Shown: piece by piece, positions 1 through 9,093 of the stretch
Layout: the number at the start of each line of letters is the position of its first letter
Numbering within the stretch: the stretch's first letter is position 1
Source of the DNA: Lichenifustis flavocetrariae
GTDB taxonomy: Bacteria > Pseudomonadota > Alphaproteobacteria > Rhizobiales > Beijerinckiaceae
Direction of reading: 5' to 3'
NCBI RefSeq assembly: GCF_026130545.1
Contig: NZ_JAMOIM010000009.1
Location: 1-64,000, forward strand
DNA: 64,000 bases
The notes under the pieces: generated by a model
What the model saw: the letters and a program-made list of their open reading frames with translations, nothing else
Told to the model about the DNA's origin: nothing
The model's database searches: none
Program-made: the position numbers and the translations under genes

Positions 1-1
1 G

Positions 2-600
2 TTCGCCGGAATGATCGAGCGCCTGGCGCGGTCGGGCGCCGTCTGGATCATCGCGACGCTTCGGTCGGACCTGCTGCCGCTCCTCGAGAGCAGCCCGCCC
101 TTGATGCGCCTTGCGTCCGACGAACGGCTCTTCCGGGTCAAGAGCCCGAGCCGCTTCGCGCTTCGCGACATGGTCGCGCGCCCGGCCGCAGAAGCCGGGC
201 TGACCTTCAAGGGGCACAACAGCGCCGGCGTCTCGCTCGAGGACATACTTGTCGACGATGCGGCACATTTGGCGGACAGCCTGCCCCTCCTCCAATTCGC
301 TCTCTCCCGCCTCTACGAGCAGCGTGAGCGGAAAAGCGGCGCCCTGACTGTCGAAGACTACGCGCGGTTCGGGAGCCTCGAAGGCGCGATCGGGCGCTAT
401 GCGGAGGAGCAGACCGTCGAGGCCTTCGGCCAAGAGACCGAGATGACCCGTGCCGTCGAGGACATCATCGTCGCGCTGGCGCGGTTCGATCGGGAGAGCG
501 GCGCGGCCGTGGGCCGAACTACTACGTTCGAAGTTCATGACAGCAGCCCCAACGGCCGCGCCATCGCGACGCTCGCCAAGGCGCGGCGACATCGCGGCGC
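2..600 (+). pseudogene. nSTAND1-type NTPase, C-terminal fragment, cut by left edge and then frame-disrupted
   Basis: The reading frame is open from the left edge, so the gene begins outside the window. The peptide carries sensor-helix motifs typical of nSTAND1 NTPases: ATLRSDLLPLLESSPPL near 40-90, RDMVARPAAEAGLTF, and DSLPLLQFALSRLYEQRE near 275-330. These belong to the end of the STAND ATPase core and the start of the following winged helix. After about position 585 (around IATLAKAR) the frame loses protein-like composition, and coding character continues in another frame. The rest of the winged helix and any sensor repeats are missing. STAND ATPases are switch proteins in signalling or conflict systems; the effector of this one is not visible. 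The family call is fairly firm; whether the break is real or a sequence error is open. Confidence 0.6.
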
Positions 601-698
601 TGGGGTCCAATGCCGAGGAGGCGGTCCAAGGATCCGTTGCCGGGGCGGTGAACTTGGCCGGTCTGCGCGCCACTCTCGAAGCGAGAAAGCCCCTGACC

Positions 699-1149
699 AT
701 GGCGCAGCAACGGGCGCTTTTCACCAATCCAACCCTGCGCGCGGGCTACAATCGCCTCATCAGGGTGGATCGGCTGCCCGCCGCGGCCGCCGCCGCCCTC
801 CATGCTGCGAGCAGTGCCGCACCTGGCGATGCCCGCTCGGGCGGCGGCGGCCAGCGATCGGGAGATCGACGAGCGGAGCTTCGCGGGCGCGACGATCCAC
901 ATCGGCTCGGCCGGCCTGCCGAACCAGTTCCTGATCCGCATCCGCTTCGAGGGCGGAGAAGCAAGCTTCGACGTGCTGGAGCTTCAGGGCTCGGACGGGA
1001 CGCTCGCCTATCTGACCCTGCCGCCGGCGCACAAAGGCGAGATGAAATGGATCGCCGATACCGACGCCCCCGACGTCGGCGAGGCCCTGGCCCTTCTCAG
1101 AGACCCGAGGGCAAGCGGCACCTTCCGCCGACGGGAGGATTTCGACTGA
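699..1149 (+). pseudogene. Hypothetical protein, split by an apparent frameshift
   Basis: An ATG at 699 opens a frame reading MAQQRALFTNPTLRAGYNRLI, which runs out around 765. Coding character then moves to another frame that reads AAASDREIDERSF, GATIHIG and LLRDPRASGTFRRREDFD and ends at a TGA at 1147-1149. The join looks like one protein of about 150 residues with one indel in the GC-rich stretch 765-800. I do not recognise the family. The second half has alternating hydrophobic residues typical of beta strands and no signal peptide or membrane segment. It follows the STAND fragment on the same strand, so it may have been its operon partner. If the frameshift is not real, a shorter ORF starting at 802 would be the gene. 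Confidence 0.4.
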
Positions 1150-1168
1150 ACCGACGAAGGCTATCGCA

Positions 1169-1669
1169 TTACATACAGGCCCGAAATCGCCGGCACGTCC
1201 CATCTGGTTGTTGCTTTTCACAGGGCCGACAGCGGTTTTGCGGCATGACGGTGTTGGGGTCAGTGTCGATCTGGTCGGTGGATGTTACGTCGATCGAAGG
1301 CACGCGGATGCCGCCGCTGCCGGCGTCGCGAAGGGTGACGCTGCCGCTGACACAGATCACGCGGTTGTAATATTGAGTGGGGTCGACCCCATGGGGGGTG
1401 AAAACCCACAGGTTCGAGCCGACCAGCATGATGTTGCCCTTGGCACTGGTGACGCGCCCACAGGCTGAGACGTGCTGGTTGACGAAATTCGGTGCCAGGC
1501 TGGCATCGATCTTTCCGGGTCCGAAGGGTCCGTTCATCGGCACGGGCGTCGTCTGCGCGTGGCTGGAGGAGTCGATGGCAACAAGACCAGTGAGCAATCC
1601 GACTATCCCGGAAACCAGCAACGCTTTTCGGCGGATCGTGACAGTCGCTCGAGAGAAAAACATACGCAT
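1169..1669 (-). CDS. Secreted small protein, possible OB-fold
   Basis: The start is placed at 1669 (MRMFFSRATV) because AAGGA lies seven bases before it; a longer frame to 1753 has no such site and would overlap the divergent gene. Residues 1-40 form a signal peptide: RRK followed by a hydrophobic stretch (ALLVSGIVGLLTGLVAI) and a likely cleavage after SHA. The mature part contains NFVNQHVSACGRVTSAKG, then VGSNLWVF and RVICVSGSVTLRD. This pattern of short strands resembles small periplasmic OB-fold proteins, but I cannot name the family. Cysteines occur in ACGR, ICVS and near the C-terminus (CRPCEKQ, CRRFRAC), which suggests disulfides in the periplasm. No function is assigned. Confidence 0.6.
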   Translation of the reverse strand: MRMFFSRATVTIRRKALLVSGIVGLLTGLVAIDSSSHAQTTPVPMNGPFGPGKIDASLAPNFVNQHVSACGRVTSAKGNIMLVGSNLWVFTPHGVDPTQYYNRVICVSGSVTLRDAGSGGIRVPSIDVTSTDQIDTDPNTVMPQNRCRPCEKQQPDGTCRRFRACM

Positions 1670-1743
1670 GCAAATGTCCTTGCCTTGAAAGCATCCGGCC
1701 ACAAGAGCGCGTCGACTAAGCTCTTCTCGCGAAACGATACACG

Positions 1744-2205
1744 ATGACGCCACGATTCTTGAACGACGATATCGAGCGATCTGCGGCCCTGCTGAATCTC
1801 CAGCCCGACGAGCTCCAGGCGCTGATCTGGATCAGGCATGAGCTGGTGGCAGGCCACATCCTCCATGCCCCTCACAATCGCGACGAGGGCCCGAAGGTGG
1901 CCTTCAACATGGGATCATATTCCCAGGGAACAGCGGTCTGCATCGCCAGCTGGATGGAGGTCCGGCTCAGTCGGCGCGTCTACGGCGCCGTGGCGGGCAC
2001 GCAGCGCCTGTTTCATCCCGATCCCAGGATTTATCGCGACGTCCTGCTGAGCTCGATCACGACGGCGCAGGCGGTTCGCGCGATGGATGAATTTCTCGAC
2101 GGCAACAAATATGCCTGCTGGAACGCCGCGCTCTCGGAGCCGGCCCCTTACGTGCCGCTCGTTCCGGAGGCCAGTGAAACACGGTATCGGGATCAGGAGG
2201 GGTGA
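1744..2205 (+). CDS. Hypothetical protein
   Basis: This is an intact 153-residue ORF with an ATG start and codon use like its neighbours. It has no signal peptide or membrane segment. The N-terminal half is helical (DIERSAALLNLQPDELQALIWIRHELVAG), followed by a segment with IASWMEVRLSRR and a C-terminal tail rich in Pro and Glu. I do not recognise the family. It is divergent from the secreted OB-like protein and its end just overlaps the remnant on the opposite strand. Confidence 0.5.
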   Translation: MTPRFLNDDIERSAALLNLQPDELQALIWIRHELVAGHILHAPHNRDEGPKVAFNMGSYSQGTAVCIASWMEVRLSRRVYGAVAGTQRLFHPDPRIYRDVLLSSITTAQAVRAMDEFLDGNKYACWNAALSEPAPYVPLVPEASETRYRDQEG

Positions 2206-2657
2206 TGTCGAGGAGCGGTTCGGCCGGCTCCGTCTTTGGCACCAACCGTCCATCCTCCGCACGGTACTCGATCCCTGCTTCGAGGCCTCCGGGTCCGACC
2301 ACGCCCCAGGCGAAGCGACGGCGTCCCTCCGCGTCGAACCAAGCCCCGACCAGGAGGCAGTTGGTCTCGCCGCACGCCCAGGGAAAAGACGTCCCCACAT
2401 CGGACCTTGGTTGCCACAACCATCTTATCGACGACATCCTCTTCCACGCGAACGACAGCCCATCGCGCGCTTTCGAGTTAGGCCACCCGAGGATCGCCCA
2501 GGCCGTTGCGAAGCCCCCGGAATCCTCCCGGCGCCGTGAGATCGGGGGTCCACGATGGGCTCACCGCTGGACCGAAGCTGGGGAAGTCGCTGCCGCGAGC
2601 GTGATCGACGCCGCAGAGGACGAATGGCGGCATCGAGGCAGGCGTTGGGTCCAGCAT
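2203..2657 (-). pseudogene. Hypothetical protein, interrupted by a stop and a frameshift
   Basis: An ATG at 2657, preceded by AAAGGAAG, opens MLDPTPASMPPFVLCGVDHA and runs to a TAA at 2478-2480. The same frame then continues with coding character (ESARWAVVRVEEDVVDKMVV) to about 2390. There the sense moves to another frame reading FPWACGETNCLLVGAWFD and RRFAWGVVGPGGLEAGIEYR. Together these read as one soluble protein of about 150 residues that is no longer in one frame. The product is not recognised. The nonsense codon plus the indel argue for decay, unless the local consensus is poor. The C-terminal end near 2203 is uncertain. Confidence 0.4.
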
Positions 2658-2718
2658 GTGGCTTCCTTTGGCATGGCTCCGTAGTGTTCCGTAAAACTGT
2701 TTCGATGGAAATGCCGTC

Positions 2719-3860
2719 ATGTCCGAGAATGATGACCGGGACCCGAAGGCCCGGGCCCTAGCGGGAGATCCCTCCGCGCAGATCGCCATGGGCATGGCGG
2801 CGATCAAGACCTCGACACCGGAAGGAGAAGCGGAAGGGCTCGCTTGGTTCAGGAAAGGCGCCGAACAGGGGCATGCGCCGGCGGCGGTGCACCTCGGCGT
2901 CTTCCTCATCCGCCGCGGCAATGCCTGCCTGCGCGGGCGCGTGAAAAGCGACGACCCGGTGGCTGAAGCCGAAGCGCTGTTTCGCGAAGCTGCCCGCTAC
3001 GACTATGGCCCTGCGCAGTATTCTCTGGCGCGGCTGCTCACGCGGCCGGGTCGGTCTGAGAACGACAAATCCAAGGGCGAGGATTGGTTTGCTCGCGCGG
3101 TCGAACGAGAGGAACCGCGCGCGCAGCGGCGCCTAGGCCTACAGGCCGCGCGGGCGACCCCCCCGACTATCAGACGGCCCACCTGTGGATGGGCAAGGCC
3201 GCCGAGCAGGACGATCCGGTCGCGCTGCGATGGTTGGGGATCGCCTTCGACGAAGGGCTTGGGGTCGAGAAGGATCCCGCTGAGGCGGCTCGCCTCTATC
3301 TCAAGGCCGCTGAAGAGGGGGATCGCGAGGGCGCGTTCGGTATCGGATTGGCCCTGCAGTTCGGGACCGGTATCGAGCGCGATCCCGTCGAGGCTCTCGA
3401 ATGGTACGAGGCCGCCGCCGACGCCGGCCATGCACGCGCGAGCTTCAATCTCGCGGCGATGTTGAGCGAAGGCGCTTCGGTGCCCCGCGATATCGTCCGT
3501 GCGATCGAAGCCTACAAGCGGGCCGCCGAGGCGGGCGAGATGCGTGCGCTCGTCAACCTTGGCAATCTCCATGTGCGCGGCGATGGCGTGCCGCGGGACG
3601 ATGCCGAAGCGGCGCGTTGTTTCGCGCAAGCGGTGGAGAGCGGCGACGCGCGCGCGGCCTACCACCTCGCTCTCCTCCATATTCACGGTCGTGGCGTCGC
3701 CATGGACCTTGTCGAAGCCCGGTCGCTGCTTCTCTTCGCGCGCCGCGATCCGCATCCCACGTTCCGGGATGCGCTCGATGACCTCGATCGAGTGCTCGAC
3801 GAAGCCACGAAAAGTGAAGCGGCGGCGCGTGCGCGAGACCGATTGGGCGCCCTTCATTAG
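2719..3860 (+). pseudogene. Sel1-repeat (TPR-like) protein with one frameshift
   Basis: The first frame begins at ATG 2719 and gives repeats such as AEGLAWFRKGAEQGHAPAAV and AEALFREAARYDYGPAQYSL. At a run of seven C residues (3157-3163) the sense passes to a second frame that continues with DYQTAHLWMGKAAEQDDPVA, LGVEKDPAEAARLYLKAAEE and later repeats to the stop at 3860. Adding one base to the C run restores a single Sel1 protein of about 380 residues. At least seven Sel1 units (pattern A..Y..AAE.G...A...LG) are visible. Sel1 proteins are scaffolds for protein partners. There is no signal peptide, so a cytoplasmic location is likely. The break may be a homopolymer sequencing error or phase variation, so I would treat the gene as possibly functional. 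Confidence 0.75.
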
Positions 3861-3959
3861 GAATGCAGCTCGGATTGGTGCAGGCGCGCCAGCCGAACGG
3901 CGTCCTTCGTCGCGCTTGCGGCGAGAGGGTACCGGCGGGCCGATGAGATATGTGTTCTT

Positions 3960-4131
3960 CTTCCCCGCTTCGGGGAAGGTGGCGCCCGAAGGGCGAAGCC
4001 GGCGAGAGGCTTCGGCACGCGAAGCGTGTTGGAGCGGCCAGCGGAGGGGACGGATGGGGCTCTCGGCTCCGGGGAGAACCCTATCCGTCCCGGTTGGCGC
4101 CGGTCCACCTTCCCCTGCAAGGGGAAGGTGG
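3960..4131. repeat. Intergenic palindromic repeat element in the 3861-4185 gap
   Basis: The 325-bp gap between the convergent Sel1 and protease genes carries two related hairpins. One is at 3960-3978 (CTTCCCC, GCTTC, GGGGAAG). The other is a perfect palindrome at 4105-4131 with arms CCACCTTCCCC and GGGGAAGGTGG around TGCAA. Between them are further self-complementary pieces (GGCGCCCGAAGGGCGAAGCC). CCTTCCCC-type hairpins are a common form of intergenic mosaic repeat in Hyphomicrobiales. They may also act as a bidirectional terminator here. No ORF in the gap looks real. Confidence 0.6.
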
Positions 4132-4185
4132 GACGAGGGGTGGTGCTCTCGCTGAGCCCGGTGTAGGCCCGCCGCCTTCACGATG

Positions 4186-5430
4186 TCAGCGCTGCCAAGC
4201 CTTCAACAGCTCCGCGATGCGTTCGTTCGTGCTCTTTTGGCGGGCAGGCGCCTCGTCCCGCTTCGGCCGGGTCACCAGCGGGCTCCAATCGACGTAGAAC
4301 CATTGCACCTCCGCATCCGGGACGGTCGCCATGTCCGCGGCGGCGTCGATTCCGGCCTCCGTCATCCGATAGAAGTGGATCTTGACCTTGTCGCCGGGCT
4401 CAATCCGCGCCAGGGCATCGCTGAGGCTGCCCTGATCCCAGACAGGGTAGACGAAGCCGTTGGACCATGCGACGGAGTAGACGAAATCGCCGGCATGCAG
4501 GCCGATGGACGCCGCCGCGCCGTTGGCGTCCACGCTCTTCACGAAGAGCGCCGACCTCGGCAGCGTGAGGCTGCTGAAGTCCGGGGATTTGACCACCACG
4601 CCAAGGTCAGGACGGGAGACCGCGCCATTCGCGAGGATCGCGCGGGCGTAGCGGGCCGCCGTCTCCGCGCTGCGTGCATAGGAAATGCCCGTCCGGGAAG
4701 CGTGCACCGGAATGTCATCATCGACATTGGCCTTCTTCGCCGTCGCGCTGACAATATCGCCGACCTTCACGCTGGCGACCGAAATGTAGCTGTTCACGCC
4801 GACCACCTCGCCCAGCCGATTCAGGAGGGGGCCGCCGGAATCGCCGTGATTGACCGCCGCATCGGTCTGCACGAGATCGCTGACCGTGCCATCGAGATAG
4901 GAGCGATGCAGCGCGCTGACGATGCCGCGGGACACCGTGGCCTCGCCGTCGATGGCATCGGCGAAGCCGATGGCGATGGCTTCCTGTCCCACCTCGATGG
5001 TGCGCGCGTCGGCAAAGCGCAGCGGCTTGCATTCGGCTCCGAGTCCGTCGACGTGGATGACGGCGATGTCGCCCGGGGCGTCGCAGCCCACCACGGTCGC
5101 GTTCAGCCGCAAGGCCGGATCGTCCGGGAACTGCACGGCCACCTCGATCTTGCCCACCGGCTTGTCGTCGTCCGACGACACGACGTGGCAGTTGGTGACC
5201 AAGTCCCCGTTCCCGTCGACGACGAAACCGGTCCCCGTGCCCACATGGGTTCCGAGATTGCCGTCCTTCCGCTTGTACGGAATCTTCACGACGATCTTGC
5301 CGATACTGAGCTTTGCGGCTTTGACCATGTCGGCGATCGGCAGCTCGGGCGCTGCCTGCGCATGGGTTGCCACGGCGGCTGACAGCGCGAGGGCGCTGAT
5401 CGGAAGTCTGCAGGTGCGTCCAAACATCAT
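4186..5430 (-). CDS. Secreted trypsin-like (DegP/S1C-type) serine protease
   Basis: The 414-residue protein starts at ATG 5430 or 5427, with GGGAG just upstream. Residues 1-27 are a signal peptide ending AHAQA, so the enzyme acts in the periplasm. The chymotrypsin fold is marked by the catalytic triad: His82 in TNCHVV, Asp121 in GDIAVIHV and Ser198 in NHGDSGGPLL. A later region (about 285-360, LPRSALFVKSVDANGAAAS and LHAGDFVYSV) looks like a degenerate PDZ domain. The C-terminus (about 385-414) is charged. The fold resembles HtrA/Deg proteases, but the single PDZ-like part and long tail differ from standard DegP. It is convergent with the Sel1 gene and divergent from the VIT/VWA gene. The substrate is unknown. 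Confidence 0.85.
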   Translation of the reverse strand: MMFGRTCRLPISALALSAAVATHAQAAPELPIADMVKAAKLSIGKIVVKIPYKRKDGNLGTHVGTGTGFVVDGNGDLVTNCHVVSSDDDKPVGKIEVAVQFPDDPALRLNATVVGCDAPGDIAVIHVDGLGAECKPLRFADARTIEVGQEAIAIGFADAIDGEATVSRGIVSALHRSYLDGTVSDLVQTDAAVNHGDSGGPLLNRLGEVVGVNSYISVASVKVGDIVSATAKKANVDDDIPVHASRTGISYARSAETAARYARAILANGAVSRPDLGVVVKSPDFSSLTLPRSALFVKSVDANGAAASIGLHAGDFVYSVAWSNGFVYPVWDQGSLSDALARIEPGDKVKIHFYRMTEAGIDAAADMATVPDAEVQWFYVDWSPLVTRPKRDEAPARQKSTNERIAELLKAWQR

Positions 5431-5608
5431 GATCTCCCTGCCGCTCGCATGATGGCGGCTATTTGGGGAGACGGATGCTTGATCGGATTTCGGCGGAGCC
5501 TCGTGGAGATTTTCCGTGGAGCCCTAAAAGCCAGCACCCCTCCGTCCTGATCTACGACAGGTTTCGACGGTCTGGCGCCACCACGCGCCCGGACGGGGAA
5601 ATTGTGTC

Positions 5609-7650
5609 GTGACCCAGGAGATCACGATCAGTATGCACAATCGACCGGATGACGATTCGCTTTCGCGCTTTCGGGATGGCGTCGTCCGCAAGGGCAGCGG
5701 CCTGCCGATCCCGCTCACGGCCACGCGCTTTCACGTCAACCTGCAAGGCCATGTCGCGGCGGTTGAGACGTGGCGGACGTTTCGCAACGGGGAATCCGAG
5801 AGCATTGAGGCGACGCTGACAATGCCGATGCCCGTCCGCGCTGTCCTTTACCATCTCGATGCGACCGTCGACGGGCGCACGCTGAATGGGATCTGCCAGC
5901 CCCGCGAGGCAGCGCGCCAGACCTACGAGGATGCCATCGACGAAGGCCGGCTCGCCGTGCTTCACGAGGAAGTCCTTCGGGGCATTCATCAGCTCTCCCT
6001 CGCGCATCTCGCGCCGGGGGCGGAGGTCGTCATCCGCGCCCGGTGGGCCGCTTTGCTCGTTCCGAATGGGCCGAGGCGTGTGATGTTGCGCATCCCGCTG
6101 ACGGTTGGCGATGTCTACGGACGCTCGCCGCTCAGGGCGTCGGACCGCCTCAGCAATGGAGGACCGAACGGGATGGCGCCTCTGAGTATCTCGGCAGGGG
6201 ACAAGACCGTCTGGCTCGGGGAGACGGCGCTTCAGGCCGGGGAGATCGAGGTGCCGCTCAATCGACCCATCGATCTGTCCATGGAGGCCCCAAGCCGGTC
6301 GAACAGCGCCGGCCGCGCGGCTGACGGCCGATCGATCGCGTTGTCGATCGTGGCAGAACCCGAAAGCGACCACGCGATCGCGGCGGCGATCCTCGTCGAT
6401 CGGTCGGGCTCGATGGCCGAGCGCTGCTCCGCCGACGCCGCCACCACGAAGCACGGTTCGGTGGTGGCCGGGCTTCGATCGGTGTCCGGCCTCCTGCGAT
6501 CGGCAGACCGGATCGATCTCTTCGAGTTCAACCAAGCCTGCCAGGCTCTCGGCAAGGCCACGACGGCGGGCGGATTCGAGGAGTTGCTCTGGCACCTGGG
6601 AGGGCCGGAAGGCGGCACGGAAATCAGCGGAGCGCTGCAGGAGGCGATCGACCGGTCACCCGCGATGGACGTCCTCATCGCACCGACGGCAGGAGCTACG
6701 CCCCCGATGCCATGGCCCTGGCACGGACCGGGCGCCGCTTCTCGGTGGTGCTGATCGGGGAAGGCAGCCTCGAAGCCGGGATCGGTCATCTCGCCGCATT
6801 GACCGGGGGCTCCCTCGTCGTGGCGCGCGGCAGCGACGTCGCCGGCGCGGTGGCCAGCGCCATCGCGGCCTTGCGCACAAAGCACGAAGAGGCCGAGATG
6901 ATCGAGGGTCCGCTCGATCGGTTGATTGCCGTTCGGGATGGGCTGCGAATCACGGCCGAATGGCGGCTGCCAGTCGAAACAGACTTGCCAGCTCTGGAGG
7001 CAGTGGCGGCGCTGGCCACCACCCTCGCCTTGCCCCGGTTGCCGGAAGCACAGGCCACGGCCCTGAGCGTGGCGGAGGGGCTGGTCGGCCCACTGACAAG
7101 CCTTGTCCTGGTCGATCGTGACGGGGCGCGACAGAGCGGTCTGCCTGTCACGCGCAAAATCGACGTGCCGGCACCTGCGGCCTCGTCACCGAGATTGACC
7201 GGCGTCGCCCTTGGCCACAGCTACGACGGCGACAGCATGATGATGATGCGGAGGGAGCCGCCGATCCCGACAGGGTTGAGCCGGATGGTTCACCGGGTCT
7301 CGCATGCCGCGTCGCAATGGCTGGAGCGATCGCCGATCAGCAGACGTCCCAGCAGTCCGTGGCCACAGGTTCCCGCCGACCTTTGGGATGCCGCCGGGCC
7401 CCAGCTGGTTGACGGGGATCTCAGCGGTTTGCCGCCCGACATGGCGGACCAGGTCCAGCGCTTGGCGGCGCGGGCCACTCTCAAGCGGGTCGCCCGGATC
7501 CTGGGCCTCTCGCCGGTGGTGTTGGTCCTGGGCATTCTGGCCCGGCGCGATGCCACGGGCAGCCGAACGGCCGAGCGCGTCGCTCGCCGCATCTTCGCGC
7601 CCCTGAACGACGATGTGGTCGCCAGGACCCTCGCGACCTTGCCGATCTAG
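5609..7650 (+). pseudogene. VIT and von Willebrand A domain protein, one-base frameshift
   Basis: The frame opens with GTG at 5609 after GGGGAA; an ATG at 5633 is the alternative. The VIT domain covers about residues 30-160 (FHVNLQGHVAAVETWRTFRN, LTMPMPVRAVLYHL). A VWA domain follows from about 240, with the MIDAS motif DRSGS in AAAILVDRSGSM. The frame is lost near 6681: the expected MIDAS segment ATDGRSYAPDAMALARTGRR appears only if one base is added between ATCGCA and CCGAC. The sense then continues to 7650 through LTGGSLVVARGSDVAGAV and a C-terminal helical part. Repaired, the protein would be about 680 residues. VIT/VWA proteins bind metal ions and protein partners, often at the envelope. 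There is no signal peptide at this start. Confidence 0.75.
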
Positions 7651-7673
7651 GGGTACGAGCCCTGCACAACGCT

Positions 7674-7693
7674 CCCGCGCCGTCCGGCGCGGG
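7674..7693 (+). terminator. GC-rich hairpin after the VIT/VWA gene
   Basis: A perfect 8-bp stem (CCCGCGCC and GGCGCGGG around GTCC) starts 23 bases after the stop codon. There is no T run, so intrinsic termination is weak. It may protect the 3' end of the message instead. Confidence 0.4.
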
Positions 7694-7779
7694 GGTCCAA
7701 AAGCTTCCCTCGATTCCGTGTCGCGGAGGTCTGGACCCGCGGCGCCGGACTTGTCTCACTCCCGGGATGGATGCCTTCT

Positions 7780-8421
7780 ATGACTGATACGACCTTGGAG
7801 CCTGTGGCTCGGCCACGACCGGCCGACGGCTGGCGAATGCGCCGGATCTGGATCGGCGCCGCCTGCGGCGCGTGGTTTGCGGCGGCCCGCTGGATCCTCG
7901 ATTTCTGGCCTCTGGGTGCGGGCGTTCCGCAGGCCCTGCGTGTGGTGGTCGACCTCTCGCGCCTCGTGCTCATCCTGCCGCTCGCCGGTTTCGTCCTCAC
8001 GCTTCTGATCGGGATGAGCATCGCCTTGTGGCGACGATATTTCCGTCGGGCGGCGAGCAGCCTCCTGGCCCTTGCGGCGCTTCCGGTCTGCTACGTCATC
8101 ATCGCGCGGTCGTCCGTGCTCGATCCCTGGCTATGGTACACGATCGCCAACAAATCCCAGCTCGAAACCGTCGCCACCACCGCACCGGCAACGGCCCCGC
8201 GCTATGCCGTGCTCAAGGCCGAGGACGTGTCGTCCGGTTTCGCCGGGATCGATCCCAACCACTTCGTCCTGCTCGTCTACGACGACAGCGACGACATCGG
8301 TCGCGCGCCGGGCGACCGTCCAGCTATTTGGCAGAACCGAACCGTGCCCGGACTCGATCTTCCGCTGCCAAAGGGCCGGCATCTCATCGGCTATTTCTTC
8401 CGGGCCGATTGCTACGATTGA
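7780..8421 (+). CDS. Inner-membrane protein of unknown function
   Basis: About 213 residues from ATG 7780 (an ATG at 7771 is in frame). Three hydrophobic segments are clear: about 25-45 (IWIGAACGAWFAAARWILDF), 58-83 (LVLILPLAGFVLTLLIGM) and 93-110 (SLLALAALPVCYVII). A C-terminal domain of about 95 residues follows (AEDVSSGFAGIDPNHFVLLV, GRHLIGYFF). With an odd number of membrane segments, this domain and the N-terminus should lie on opposite sides. I do not recognise the family. It follows the VIT/VWA gene on the same strand with a hairpin between them. Confidence 0.55.
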   Translation: MTDTTLEPVARPRPADGWRMRRIWIGAACGAWFAAARWILDFWPLGAGVPQALRVVVDLSRLVLILPLAGFVLTLLIGMSIALWRRYFRRAASSLLALAALPVCYVIIARSSVLDPWLWYTIANKSQLETVATTAPATAPRYAVLKAEDVSSGFAGIDPNHFVLLVYDDSDDIGRAPGDRPAIWQNRTVPGLDLPLPKGRHLIGYFFRADCYD

Positions 8422-8499
8422 GAGGCATCGTGCGCGCGGCGCCCCGCGCCGTGCTCATGATTCTTCCGGCTCGATCACGCAAAAAGTCTCTGGCCCTTC

Positions 8500-8544
8500 G
8501 TCACCTCTAGCAGGCCGCCATTGGGGCGGCCTGCTAGAGGTGAC
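8500..8544. repeat. Perfect 20-bp inverted repeat covering the next gene's ribosome binding site
   Basis: Arms 8500-8519 and 8525-8544 are exact reverse complements around a 5-base loop (ATTGG). The right arm contains AGAGGTG, the likely ribosome binding site of the gene starting at 8549. A transcript reading through from upstream would fold into a very stable hairpin that hides this site. No T run follows. Confidence 0.8.
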
Positions 8545-8548
8545 GGAC

Positions 8549-9049
8549 ATGAGCAAGCATTTTTCTCAAGCCCTGAAGGCGCGCCGCCTCGTTACCGGCC
8601 TCGCTGGCCTTGGTGGCCTCGGCGCTCTGGCGCTGCTCGGCGGGTTGATCACAACAACCTCGCCGGCGCTCGCGTGCGAGGCGATCATGACCGATGCCTA
8701 TGGCAACTTCATCATGGACTGCTCGCATGATGCGGGCGTCGCCGCCGGCCCCCGCTACGCGGCCATCGCCAGACAGACCCGCGGCAAGGCGATCGGCTAT
8801 GCGTGGAACTATTCCGATCGGCGGGCGGCGGAGCGGGCCGCCGCATCGAGCTGCGACCTCGAGGCCAATGCGATGGGCGCTTGCTCATCCGTGATCTGGG
8901 CCGTCAACGCTTGCGCGGCCATTGCTTTCGCCGACGACGGCAGCTCCGGCACTGCGTGGGGCGAGAGTGCGGACAAGGCGAAGAAGGCGGCGCTGGCCGC
9001 CTGCGACAAGAACGATTGCAAGGTCCGCAAGGTCGTCTGCACCGATTGA
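8549..9049 (+). CDS. DUF4189-family secreted protein
   Basis: The ATG at 8549 has AGAGGTG seven bases upstream. Residues 1-44 make a long signal sequence (KARRLVTGLAGLGGLGALAL then SPALA-C). The mature part has the pattern of DUF4189: RYAAIARQTRGKAIGYAWNY, DRRAAERAAASSCDL, and a C-terminal cysteine pattern (CDKNDCKVRKVVC). The Cys at the end of SPALAC could suggest a lipoprotein, but the lipobox is poor. Members are small secreted or periplasmic proteins of unknown role. Length (166 residues) is normal. Translation may be controlled by the hairpin at 8500-8544. Confidence 0.75.
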   Translation: MSKHFSQALKARRLVTGLAGLGGLGALALLGGLITTTSPALACEAIMTDAYGNFIMDCSHDAGVAAGPRYAAIARQTRGKAIGYAWNYSDRRAAERAAASSCDLEANAMGACSSVIWAVNACAAIAFADDGSSGTAWGESADKAKKAALAACDKNDCKVRKVVCTD

Positions 9050-9093
9050 GTATTTCAAGGGCGAGGTGGCTCTAGGCGACGGGGCGGGAGCGG

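Noticed and set aside
4183-5382. A 399-residue plus-strand frame opposite the trypsin-like protease
   Set aside because: The minus strand has a signal peptide and a full catalytic triad; this frame is its reverse.
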